5,135 nt of DNA from DAOVRL01 sp964459805 (GTDB lineage Bacteria; Planctomycetota; Phycisphaerae; Sedimentisphaerales; Anaerobacaceae). The first letter of the stretch is position 1. The number at the start of each line of letters is the position of its first letter. The translations under genes were made by a program, and so were the position numbers. A model generated the notes under the pieces. That model was given only the letters and a program-made list of their open reading frames with translations. It searched no databases and had not been told where the DNA came from. The stretch lies in NCBI GenBank assembly GCA_964459805.1, contig CAYWOD010000235.1:1-5135 (forward strand), in the 5' to 3' direction. Positions 1 through 5,135 of the stretch are shown piece after piece.

Positions 1-10
1 GACACATAGA

Positions 11-122
11 GCCAATTTTTACAGCGTAAGTAGCGTTGTAGTATTAGTTACCTGCCGGAAATCCCAAAAATCTACTCAATTCTAATTCCACCCTTCAAAA
101 AATGGCGAATTTTTACAGCTTA
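11..122. repeat. Pair of 12-bp direct repeats, 94 bp apart
   Basis: AATTTTTACAGC occurs at 14-25 and again at 108-119. Similarity extends to GC-N-AATTTTTACAGC-N-TA in both copies (11-28 and 105-122). Both contain TTTACA, which resembles a -35 hexamer. They could be twin regulator-binding sites or tandem promoter elements, or a chance match in AT-rich DNA. No matching -10 box follows the second copy at normal spacing. Confidence 0.4.
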
Positions 123-327
123 CTTTGCCTCTATTTCTCCGTAACACTATCTTTAAGTCTGACGAAACCGCAAAAAAAAGAAATATATTTCGAGGCATAA
201 GTGTCGAAGTCGAATCAGGTTGCGCAGGATGGGCCCGGAGCCCTTGCGGTTTGCTTTAGAAAATCCCTTCCCACAACTGTGCTCATTATGTACAATTTCC
301 GGCGGTACGTGCCATGAGAATAATCTT

Positions 328-332
328 AGGAG
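328..332 (+). promoter_or_regulatory. Shine-Dalgarno site fixing the sulfatase start
   Basis: AGGAG lies 7 nt before the ATG at 340. The Tat motif begins five codons after this ATG, where a signal peptide requires it. This supports 340 over the in-frame ATG at 220, which would put 40 residues of unrelated sequence before the signal. Confidence 0.8.
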
Positions 333-339
333 CAAAAAG

Positions 340-1800
340 ATGATCCGAACAACACGTCGCGAATTTATCAAAGCCGCGGGCCTCGGCGCCGCAGCGATTG
401 CGCTGCCGGGATGCACGAGCCTCGCGGCTCGCACATCGGCAGCCAAAGCCAAGCCGAACATCGTCTATATCCTCGCCGATGACCTCGGCTATGCCGAAGT
501 CGGCTGCTACGGACAGAAGAAAATCAGGACCCCCAATATCAACAAGCTTGCCGCCGAAGGGATGAAGTTCACCCAGCACTACTCCGGCAACCCGGTATGT
601 GCGCCGTCTCGCTGCACATTGATGACCGGCCTGCACACCGGCCACGCCCAGGTCCGCGGCAATAAGGAGGTCGGAGGCGCCGAAGGCTGGAAGTTAGGCT
701 CGACGATAGGGGGGCAATGGCCCCTGACCGAAGGCACCGTCACCGTGGCGAAGATACTCAAAAATGCCGGCTACACGACCGGGGCGTTCGGCAAGTGGGG
801 CCTCGGCCGAGTCGGAACCACCGGCGAGCCCAACAAGCAGGGCTTTGACCGCTTCTACGGCTATATCTGCCAGCGCCAGGCCCACACCTTCTACCCCAAC
901 CACCTCTGGTCGGACGGCGAGGTCCAATGGATCGAGGCCAACAAGGACGGCAAAGAGGGCGTCTATTCCCACGACCTCATCGCAGAAGAGGCCCTCAAAT
1001 TCGTTCGCGACAACAAGGACAGGCCCTTTTTCCTCTACGTCCCGTTCACGATCCCTCACGTGGCGCTCCAGGTGCCCGAGGACTCGTTGGCCGAGTACAA
1101 AGGCAAATGGCCCGACCCCCCGTATGACGGCAAGAAAGGCTACATCCCGCACAAGTATCCCAGGGCCTGCTACGCCGGTATGGTAACGCGAATGGATAAA
1201 GACGTCGGCCGAATTATGTCCGTGCTAAAAGAGCTTGGCCTTGACGATAATACCCTCGTCATATTCACCAGCGACAACGGCCCGACCTACCGCGGCGGCG
1301 CGGATTCGGCCTTCTTCGAGAGCGCCGGCCCCCTCCGCGGCCTAAAGGGCTCGGTCTATGAAGGCGGCATCCGCGTGCCGTTTATCGCCCGCTGGCCCGG
1401 CAAAGTCAGACCCGGCTCGCTCACCGACCACGTCTCGGCCTTCTGGGACTTCCTGCCGACTGCCTGCGAAATCGTAGGCGCCGAGTCGCCCGCCGACATC
1501 GACGGCATCTCGTACCTGCCGACGCTCTTAGGCAAGCGGCGAAGACAAAGAAAGCACGATGTTATGTACTGGGAATTGGGCGGCCGACAGGGAATACGAA
1601 TGGGCGATTTCAAGGCCGTCCGGACTAGGCCCGGCAGAAAGATCGAGCTGTACAATTTGGCAGAGGACATCGGCGAACAAAACGACCTCGCAGACAAAGA
1701 AACCGACATCGTGGCAAAGATGACGGAGTTATTCACAACCGCCAGAAGAAAATCCGACGTCTTCCCCCTCCCAAAACCAAAATCGACCCTCGAATTCTGA
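340..1800 (+). CDS. Tat-exported S1-family sulfatase (arylsulfatase-like), probable lipoprotein
   Basis: 486 residues, predicted to hydrolyse a sulfate ester, probably on a polysaccharide or sugar, outside the cytoplasm. Seen in the sequence: twin arginine R6-R7 in TRREFIK, a short Ala-rich hydrophobic segment, then LPGC with Cys25, an approximate lipobox. The sulfatase domain starts near residue 39. It shows metal-ligand pair D47-D48, active-site C87-A-P-S-R91, whose Cys is converted to formylglycine in this family, GKWG with K152, H182, IPH with H240, SDNG with D312-N313, and K336 with YEGGIR at 340-345. The C-terminal LYNLAED-GEQNDLA block is typical of the family. Length and catalytic set look complete. 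The formylglycine-generating enzyme is not in the window. Substrate cannot be told from sequence alone; aryl activity in the family name is conventional. Most codons end in C or G, as in the oxidoreductase downstream. Confidence 0.95.
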   Translation: MIRTTRREFIKAAGLGAAAIALPGCTSLAARTSAAKAKPNIVYILADDLGYAEVGCYGQKKIRTPNINKLAAEGMKFTQHYSGNPVCAPSRCTLMTGLHTGHAQVRGNKEVGGAEGWKLGSTIGGQWPLTEGTVTVAKILKNAGYTTGAFGKWGLGRVGTTGEPNKQGFDRFYGYICQRQAHTFYPNHLWSDGEVQWIEANKDGKEGVYSHDLIAEEALKFVRDNKDRPFFLYVPFTIPHVALQVPEDSLAEYKGKWPDPPYDGKKGYIPHKYPRACYAGMVTRMDKDVGRIMSVLKELGLDDNTLVIFTSDNGPTYRGGADSAFFESAGPLRGLKGSVYEGGIRVPFIARWPGKVRPGSLTDHVSAFWDFLPTACEIVGAESPADIDGISYLPTLLGKRRRQRKHDVMYWELGGRQGIRMGDFKAVRTRPGRKIELYNLAEDIGEQNDLADKETDIVAKMTELFTTARRKSDVFPLPKPKSTLEF

Positions 1801-1994
1801 CCGGCGTGGTTTACCAATATGTGCCCACGGATGGCCCTGGTCACGCGCAGCAGCGGGGCGGTTATTGTTTCGTCAGATGGGCTTATTGCGTTTGTGAATC
1901 AGTTTTTGTAACGCCCGCAGTCCTCTGCCGGAAAAGCCGGCCGTACCCGGTGCCCGTTTAATTAGTTTCTGTTGCGGAAAGCCAAAACTGACGA

Positions 1995-2021
1995 TGTCAC
2001 CCCTGCGGAAGCAGGGGTCCA
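1995..2021 (+). repeat. REP-like hairpin module, left copy
   Basis: A 27-nt unit running from TGTCA to TCCA. Its core is a perfect 8-bp stem, ACCCCTGC / GCAGGGGT (1999-2018), closed by the tetraloop GGAA, a GNRA type. It matches the inverted right copy at 22 of 27 positions. Confidence 0.8.
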
Positions 2022-2033
2022 TATCGAAAAACC

Positions 2034-2060
2034 TGGATTCCTGCTTTCGCAGGAATGACA
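2034..2060 (-). repeat. REP-like hairpin module, right copy (inverted)
   Basis: Read on the minus strand, this is the same 27-nt unit from TGTCA to TCCA. Its perfect 8-bp stem is ATTCCTGC / GCAGGAAT (2037-2056) with loop GAAA, also GNRA. Compared with the left copy, four of the five differences are paired changes (C-G to T-A twice) that keep the stem, and the fifth keeps a GNRA loop. This kind of unit is widespread as an intergenic repeat in bacterial genomes (from memory, not searched). Confidence 0.8.
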
Positions 2061-2095
2061 AATGCTCTTTCCGCAACAGATACTAACTAAAATCT

Positions 2096-2124
2096 TTGCA
2101 ACAAGGGCGCATCATCGTTATAAT
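2096..2124 (+). promoter_or_regulatory. Sigma-70-type promoter for the oxidoreductase gene
   Basis: TTGCAA at 2096-2101 is followed, after exactly 17 nt, by a perfect TATAAT at 2119-2124. Transcription would start near 2131, giving a leader of about 65 nt before the ATG at 2196. This makes the in-frame TTG at 2136 very unlikely as a start, since it would lie about 5 nt from the mRNA end. The -35 box begins only 4 nt after the palindromic element. Confidence 0.6.
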
Positions 2125-2195
2125 CTCTGCGGATCTTGAAGACCGGCATCTGTCTCCGACAGGATTTCCGTGTATTGCTTTTAAGGGACGTTAAA

Positions 2196-3638
2196 ATGAA
2201 AGCCAACAACAAAGCCGCCAAATCCAAAAACAGGAGAATCTCCAGACGCGATTTTCTCGGGCGCACCGCTGCGGCAACCGCCGCCTTTACAATTGTCCCT
2301 CGCCACGTGTTAGGGGCCCGCGGATACACCGCACCGAGCAACAAGCTCAATATCGCCGTGATCGGCACGGGCGGCCAGGGCAAGAACAATATAAGGGGTC
2401 TGCTCCGGCACGCCGACGTCCAGGTTATGGCAATATGCGATGTTACCGAGCAGGCCGACTACAGCCGATTCTACTACCGCGGCGTAGCAGGGCGGGGGCC
2501 CGTCAAAAAACTCATCGATGAGCACTATGCAAAGCAAAAGGCGACCCCCAAATACAAACCCTGCGCTGTTTATGTTGACTTTCGCAAGATGTTCGAGCAG
2601 GAAAAGGGAATCGACGCCGTCCTGATAGCCACCCCGGACCACATACACGCCGTCGCCGCTATGGCCGCCATCGGAAACGGCAAGCACGTTTATTGCGAAA
2701 AGCCGCTGGCGCACTCGGTCTATGAGACCCGCAAAGTCACCGAGGCCGCCCGCGCAGCCGGCGTCGCAACCCAGATGGGCAACCAGGGCCACAGCAGCGA
2801 GACCATCCGCCTGACCTGCGAATGGATTTGGGACGGCGCGATCGGCGATGTCCGCGAGGTCCACGCCTGGAGCACTACCGGCATCGGTTGGGCCGACTAC
2901 CGCGTCGCAAGACCAAAAGAGACACAGCCCGTCCCGGCGGGGATGGACTGGGACCTCTGGCTGGGCCCGGCCAAGAAGCGACCCTACCACATCGCCTACG
3001 CCCCGTATAACTGGCGCGGCTGGTGGGACTTCGGGACCGGTGCGATAGGCGATATGGCCTGTCACAATATGGACCCGGCGTTTTGGGCGCTCAAGCTCGG
3101 CCATCCCTACAGCGTCGAGGGCTCGGCAACCAATATCAACGCTGAAACTACGCCGTTCGGCTCCATCGTCCGTTACCAGTTCGCCGCCCGCGGAGCTATG
3201 CCCCCGGTGAAAATGACCTGGTACAGCGGCGGCCTTATGCCCCCGCGACCCGAAGAGCTCGAGCCGGGCCGGCGATTGGGCGGCGGCGGTAACGGAATCT
3301 TATTCGTCGGCGACAAGGGCAAGATAATGTGCGGCGGCTGGGGCGGAAGCCCCCGCATCATACCCGAAACAAAGATGCAGGAATACAAACGCCCGGCTAA
3401 GACAATTGCACGCTCGAAGGGACACCACCGCGACTGGCTCGACGCCTGCAAGGGCGGCCCGCCCGCAAGCTCCAACTTCAACTATTCCGGCCCGATGACC
3501 GAGGTCATCCTCTTAGGCAACGTCGCCCTGCGCGCCCGAGAAAAGCTCGCCTGGAACGCCGAAAAAATGAAAGCCACAAACTCCGACAAAGCCGACCAAT
3601 ACATAAAACCAGAATTCCACAACGCCTGGACAATATAG
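2196..3638 (+). CDS. Tat-exported Gfo/Idh/MocA-family oxidoreductase
   Basis: 480 residues. The family binds NAD(P) and mostly oxidises or reduces sugars or cyclitols; the substrate here is unknown. Seen: a twin-arginine signal, SRRDFLG with R17-R18, then an Ala/Thr-rich segment ending near residue 41. The nucleotide-binding (Rossmann) domain starts at NIAVIGTGGQG (52-62), with acidic D82 after the second strand, TPDHIHA (146-152) and the family hallmark EKP (168-170). The C-terminal substrate domain includes QMGNQGHSS (193-201) and GDMACHNMD (285-293), where H290 is a likely catalytic-region residue. Export through Tat fits a protein that folds around its cofactor first. The ATG at 2196 follows AAGGGA (2183-2188) by 7 nt and places the Tat motif correctly. 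Some Tat-exported relatives are NAD-dependent glycosidases (GH109), an alternative I cannot exclude. The upstream sulfatase suggests a shared role in sulfated-glycan use, which is inference. Confidence 0.93.
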   Translation: MKANNKAAKSKNRRISRRDFLGRTAAATAAFTIVPRHVLGARGYTAPSNKLNIAVIGTGGQGKNNIRGLLRHADVQVMAICDVTEQADYSRFYYRGVAGRGPVKKLIDEHYAKQKATPKYKPCAVYVDFRKMFEQEKGIDAVLIATPDHIHAVAAMAAIGNGKHVYCEKPLAHSVYETRKVTEAARAAGVATQMGNQGHSSETIRLTCEWIWDGAIGDVREVHAWSTTGIGWADYRVARPKETQPVPAGMDWDLWLGPAKKRPYHIAYAPYNWRGWWDFGTGAIGDMACHNMDPAFWALKLGHPYSVEGSATNINAETTPFGSIVRYQFAARGAMPPVKMTWYSGGLMPPRPEELEPGRRLGGGGNGILFVGDKGKIMCGGWGGSPRIIPETKMQEYKRPAKTIARSKGHHRDWLDACKGGPPASSNFNYSGPMTEVILLGNVALRAREKLAWNAEKMKATNSDKADQYIKPEFHNAWTI

Positions 3639-3657
3639 CAAGCCCAATCGCGCAATC

Positions 3658-3686
3658 ACCGTAGGATGGGTTTTAGCCCATGCGGT
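3658..3686. terminator. Weak hairpin in the convergent intergenic gap
   Basis: ATGGG (3666-3670) pairs with CCCAT (3677-3681) around a TTTTAG loop, and an outer ACCG/CGGT pair (3658-3661, 3683-3686) extends it with an internal bulge. It lies between the oxidoreductase and the convergent ankyrin gene, so it could end transcription from either side. There is no T-run, so a standard intrinsic terminator is not supported. The GTAGGATGGG...GCCCATGCGG layout resembles a common dispersed intergenic repeat, which is the main alternative. Confidence 0.35.
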
Positions 3687-3711
3687 CTGTCCAATTTACT
3701 CCCGGCCTTTC

Positions 3712-4206
3712 CTATTGTGCCCCGTTGTCACGCAAGAGTTGTGCCAAATCCTCGTGGCCTACGCGCAGGGCTGTATCCAGAGCAGTCGATCCGTCCCGGC
3801 TTCGGTGATTTACATCTGCGCCATATCGAATGAGCAACTCGGCGACGTCAGCATATCCCTCGCACGCGGCACTGAACAGCGGTGTTAGACCATGTTCGTT
3901 CTGTGCGTCAACGTAGGCACCGCCGTCCAACAGAATCTCGGCCGAATCAGTTTGACCTTTCCAGATCGCGTAGTGCAGCGGACAGGCCCCTTCATAGTCA
4001 CGCTTGTTCAAATCCGCGCCGCTACACAAAAGGAACTCGACAACTTTGGCATAGCCGTTCGCCGCCGCCCGATGCAGTGGCGTCATTCCACGCTGGTCTT
4101 TAGCATTCACATCGGCCCCCGCCGCTATGTAAAGCTCCACAGTCGGCGCATAACCACACAGGGCTGCACGGTGAAGACACAGAGATTGTTCGTTGTTCCC
4201 ACACAT
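3712..4206 (-). CDS. Small ankyrin-repeat protein
   Basis: 164 residues, nearly all ankyrin repeat. Four full 33-residue units lie at 8-40, 41-73, 74-106 and 107-139, and a shortened capping unit at 140-164. Each full unit shows the consensus pattern: PLH or similar, A-A-x-x-G, then a leucine-rich helix, G-A-D-V-N and a closing D/N-x-x-G. Ankyrin repeats bind partner proteins; no enzymatic domain, signal peptide or membrane segment is visible, so a cytoplasmic binding role is likely. The ATG is preceded by AAAGGT with a 6-nt gap. It is the last gene of the minus-strand cluster, 54 nt after the preceding stop. That stop (TAG) is in the same frame as this gene, with 18 open codons in between. 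Specific partner unknown; the neighbouring 112-residue protein is an obvious candidate by position only. Confidence 0.9.
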   Translation of the reverse strand: MCGNNEQSLCLHRAALCGYAPTVELYIAAGADVNAKDQRGMTPLHRAAANGYAKVVEFLLCSGADLNKRDYEGACPLHYAIWKGQTDSAEILLDGGAYVDAQNEHGLTPLFSAACEGYADVAELLIRYGADVNHRSRDGSTALDTALRVGHEDLAQLLRDNGAQ

Positions 4207-4260
4207 ATACGGACCTTTCAGGCAACAATCTGCGCGTAACCATATCGGGGCGTGTAGTGT

Positions 4261-4599
4261 CTAGCTCAGCCTGAACAATCCGCAGTCAGGACCGGAGGGT
4301 TCTATCCCGTCGAAATGGATCCGTCTGTTGTCAAGATACCTCGTATCAATTTCGCGTGAATTCCCGAGAGCTTGCGCGACCTTCTGCGCGGGACCGACAT
4401 TCGATCCAGCATGTTTGCCAACGAACTCACCCCCGCACTCATCAATTAGTCGCTGGCATATAGGACTATCCCCTCTTCGGAGTAGAAGCCATATTTGGTA
4501 TGCTGTCATGAACCGTCGCTCGCTCAATGTCCCGGTCACATGATGCTCTACCGCTTCCAGAATTGGTCTGCACGCCTGGACAATCTCTCTGTGTGTCAT
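4261..4599 (-). CDS. Hypothetical protein, 112 residues, middle gene of the minus-strand cluster
   Basis: I do not recognise this protein. It has no signal peptide and no membrane span. The N-terminal half is predicted helical: TLSERRFMTAYQIWLLLRRG (24-43) followed by CQRLIDECGGEF. The C-terminal half is more polar, with GPAQKVAQALG, RYLDNRRIHFDGIEPSG and a closing CGLFRLS. It is supported as a real gene by an ATG with a strong Shine-Dalgarno (GAAAGGAG), by close spacing to its neighbours (32 nt after the upstream stop, 54 nt before the ankyrin gene), and by the absence of a better frame on either strand. Function unknown. Position between a likely DNA-binding protein and an ankyrin protein suggests a regulatory or toxin-antitoxin-like role, but no motif shows this. 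Confidence 0.7.
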   Translation of the reverse strand: MTHREIVQACRPILEAVEHHVTGTLSERRFMTAYQIWLLLRRGDSPICQRLIDECGGEFVGKHAGSNVGPAQKVAQALGNSREIDTRYLDNRRIHFDGIEPSGPDCGLFRLS

Positions 4600-4607
4600 T
4601 TTGAGTA

Positions 4608-4615
4608 CTCCTTTC
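4608..4615 (-). promoter_or_regulatory. Strong Shine-Dalgarno site of the 112-residue gene
   Basis: GAAAGGAG on the minus strand, 8 nt before the ATG at 4599. It lies in the 32-nt gap after the upstream stop codon. It is the strongest ribosome-binding site in the window and settles both the strand and the start of an otherwise unrecognised gene. Confidence 0.75.
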
Positions 4616-4631
4616 GATTAAATAGTTAATA

Positions 4632-5135
4632 TTACTCAACGCGCTCGATTCTGCGCCCAAATAGTATATCAGATATACGTTCGGCTCGTGGTTTTACAAA
4701 CTGCTCGCGTTCGCTCCAGCGGTGAGGCGTTATCCATTTTCCCAGGCGCTTGTACGTCCCCGCAGTGATGAACACTGTTTCAGCCTTCTTTTCAAGCACT
4801 TGCCGATATATCTCAGTAGCGAGAACTTTTCCCCACTTTCTACTTTTGAGTTCATCCAAGATATCACTTAGCTGTTTACGGTCGGCATCCTGAAGTCTCT
4901 GCGTAATCGGTACCAAGTCACCGTGATCTGCGGAAGCAATTTCGCTCTCTCCTGTAACGGTCTTGGGTGCGGGCGGCTCAACCTTCGGTATCAAGCATCT
5001 GAGGCAGTGGGAGATGGTGAGTCCTAGCCTGTCCGATATCCACTGGAGCCTGCGATAGTCCTGGTCTTCGAGTTTAAGAAGTGAGTCCACTCTAAAAAGG
5101 TGGCTCAACTGCAAAAAAGTTGCTTGATTAACGCA
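4632..5135 (-). CDS. Partial gene, ribbon-helix-helix-like N-terminus, unknown C-terminus (cut by window edge)
   Basis: The frame stays open to base 5135, so the true start is probably outside the window. A TTG at 5114 is only a possible start and has no ribosome-binding site that I can see. Counting from that TTG, residues 7-43 (FRVDSLLKLEDQDYRRLQWI..., then DRLGLTISHCLRCLI) fit the strand-helix-turn-helix pattern of Arc/CopG-type ribbon-helix-helix DNA-binding domains. This is pattern judgement, not a database match. Residues 44-68 form a Pro/Ser-rich linker. Residues 70-100 look helical and charged (TQRLQDADRKQLSDILDELK). The C-terminal part is basic and ends in ERISDILFGRRIERVE; I do not recognise it. 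The gene ends 32 nt before the next start, so the cluster is probably one transcript whose promoter lies beyond the window. A self-repressing regulator in first position would be typical. Confidence 0.65.
   Translation of the reverse strand, partial: CVNQATFLQLSHLFRVDSLLKLEDQDYRRLQWISDRLGLTISHCLRCLIPKVEPPAPKTVTGESEIASADHGDLVPITQRLQDADRKQLSDILDELKSRKWGKVLATEIYRQVLEKKAETVFITAGTYKRLGKWITPHRWSEREQFVKPRAERISDILFGRRIERVE

Larger units (their letters stand above)
1..339. other. Non-coding leader upstream of the sulfatase gene
   Basis: This stretch is AT-rich, has frequent stops, and shows no convincing gene on either strand. It holds a 12-bp direct repeat (described separately), a perfect 12-bp palindrome GAAATATATTTC at 180-191, and a run of eight A's just before it. 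Promoter candidates are weak. TTTACA at 18-23 with TATTAG at 42-47 (18-nt gap) lies far upstream of the gene. A TATATT at 184-189 inside the palindrome has only a poor -35 partner (CTGACG, 159-164, 19-nt gap). I therefore do not assign a promoter for the sulfatase gene. An in-frame extension of the sulfatase from 220 exists but is judged to be leader rather than protein. Confidence 0.6.
1957..2091. mobile_element. REPIN/MITE-like nested palindromic element, 135 bp
   Basis: The outer arms 1957-1981 and 2067-2091 are inverted repeats matching at 23 of 25 positions, with a perfect 14-bp inner core (TCTGTTGCGGAAAG and its complement). Inside are two REP-like hairpin modules in opposite orientation, at 1995-2021 and 2034-2060, separated by 12 nt. 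Two inverted REP units side by side is the arrangement called a REPIN. Such elements are known to be moved in trans by REP-associated tyrosine transposases (RAYT, IS200/IS605-like). No transposase is present here, so the element would be non-autonomous. I see no clear target-site duplication. It could also act as a transcription barrier or mRNA stabiliser between the flanking genes. Confidence 0.7.
1801..2195. other. Intergenic region between sulfatase and oxidoreductase genes
   Basis: 395 bp without a credible gene. The first 156 bp hold only a small GCCGG/CCGGC hairpin (1927-1941) with no T-run, so no clear terminator is visible after the sulfatase. Then come the nested palindromic element (1957-2091) and a promoter (2096-2124), both listed separately. 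The predicted 5' leader of the oxidoreductase mRNA contains a small perfect hairpin, CTGTC-TCC-GACAG at 2150-2162. An open frame on the minus strand here reads FLRKQESR and PCFRRGD. This is the well-known false peptide produced by translating this kind of repeat, not a protein. Confidence 0.75.

Noticed and set aside
220..339. In-frame N-terminal extension of the sulfatase from the ATG at 220
   Set aside because: It would put 40 non-signal residues before the Tat motif and lacks a good ribosome-binding site. The ATG at 340 has AGGAG at ideal spacing.
694..1152. Open frames opposite and overlapping the sulfatase gene
   Set aside because: They lie inside a gene with a complete catalytic motif set and show no domain features or ribosome-binding sites.
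1856..1916. GGGCG-GTTA paired with TAACGCCC as a long hairpin
   Set aside because: The stem has a bulge and spans a loop of about 44 nt with no T-run; it is likely to be chance pairing.
1995..2060. CRISPR array
   Set aside because: There are only two units, in opposite orientations, with a 12-nt gap and no further repeats or cas genes.
1873..2076. 67-residue minus-strand open frame
   Set aside because: It is a translation of the REP-like repeat (FLRKQESR, PCFRRGD), a familiar annotation artefact.
2136..2195. TTG start for the oxidoreductase at 2136
   Set aside because: It lies about 5 nt after the predicted transcription start and adds 20 residues before the signal. The ATG at 2196 fits the Tat signal and has a ribosome-binding site.
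2310..3104. Long minus-strand open frame (264 codons) within the oxidoreductase gene
   Set aside because: It lies entirely opposite a well-supported gene with family motifs, resembles no known protein, and is the usual by-product of GC-rich third positions.
3892..4239. Plus-strand open frame (115 codons) over the ankyrin gene
   Set aside because: The minus-strand frame encodes regular 33-residue ankyrin repeats, so the plus-strand frame is a shadow.
3712..4599. A classic toxin-antitoxin pair in the minus-strand cluster
   Set aside because: Neither the 112-residue protein nor the ankyrin protein shows a toxin motif I recognise, and gene order and sizes do not match a known family. It is kept only as a hypothesis in the findings.

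Overview
The window looks like chromosomal DNA from a PVC-group bacterium, most likely a planctomycete (Phycisphaerae-like). This rests on family knowledge: a formylglycine-type S1 sulfatase and a Gfo/Idh/MocA oxidoreductase, both with twin-arginine export signals and both with the sequence style common in planctomycete genomes. Lentisphaerota or Verrucomicrobiota remain possible. No rRNA, tRNA or other marker is present, so the taxonomic call is an inference.

Layout. 1-339: AT-rich non-coding leader with a 12-bp direct repeat. 340-1800 (+): Tat-exported, probably lipid-anchored sulfatase with the C-x-P-S-R active-site motif. 1801-2195: intergenic region holding a 135-bp nested palindromic element (1957-2091), in which two inverted REP-like hairpin modules sit inside a 25-bp imperfect terminal inverted repeat, followed at once by a good sigma-70-type promoter (TTGCAA-17 nt-TATAAT, 2096-2124). 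2196-3638 (+): Tat-exported Gfo/Idh/MocA oxidoreductase. 3639-3711: short convergent gap with a weak hairpin. 3712-5135 (-): three closely spaced genes that look like one operon, read right to left: a gene cut by the window edge with a ribbon-helix-helix-like N-terminus, a 112-residue protein I do not recognise, and a 164-residue protein made almost entirely of five ankyrin repeats.

How the parts may work together. The sulfatase and the oxidoreductase are plausible partners in breaking down sulfated polysaccharides outside the cytoplasm: one removes sulfate esters, the other would oxidise or reduce a sugar. They do not need to be one transcript, because the oxidoreductase has its own promoter. 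The minus-strand cluster reads as a separate accessory module, with more mixed codon use by eye and small proteins of regulatory or interaction type. I see no clear defence system, CRISPR array or complete transposon. The most unusual item is the nested palindromic element; the least explained item is the minus-strand three-gene cluster.
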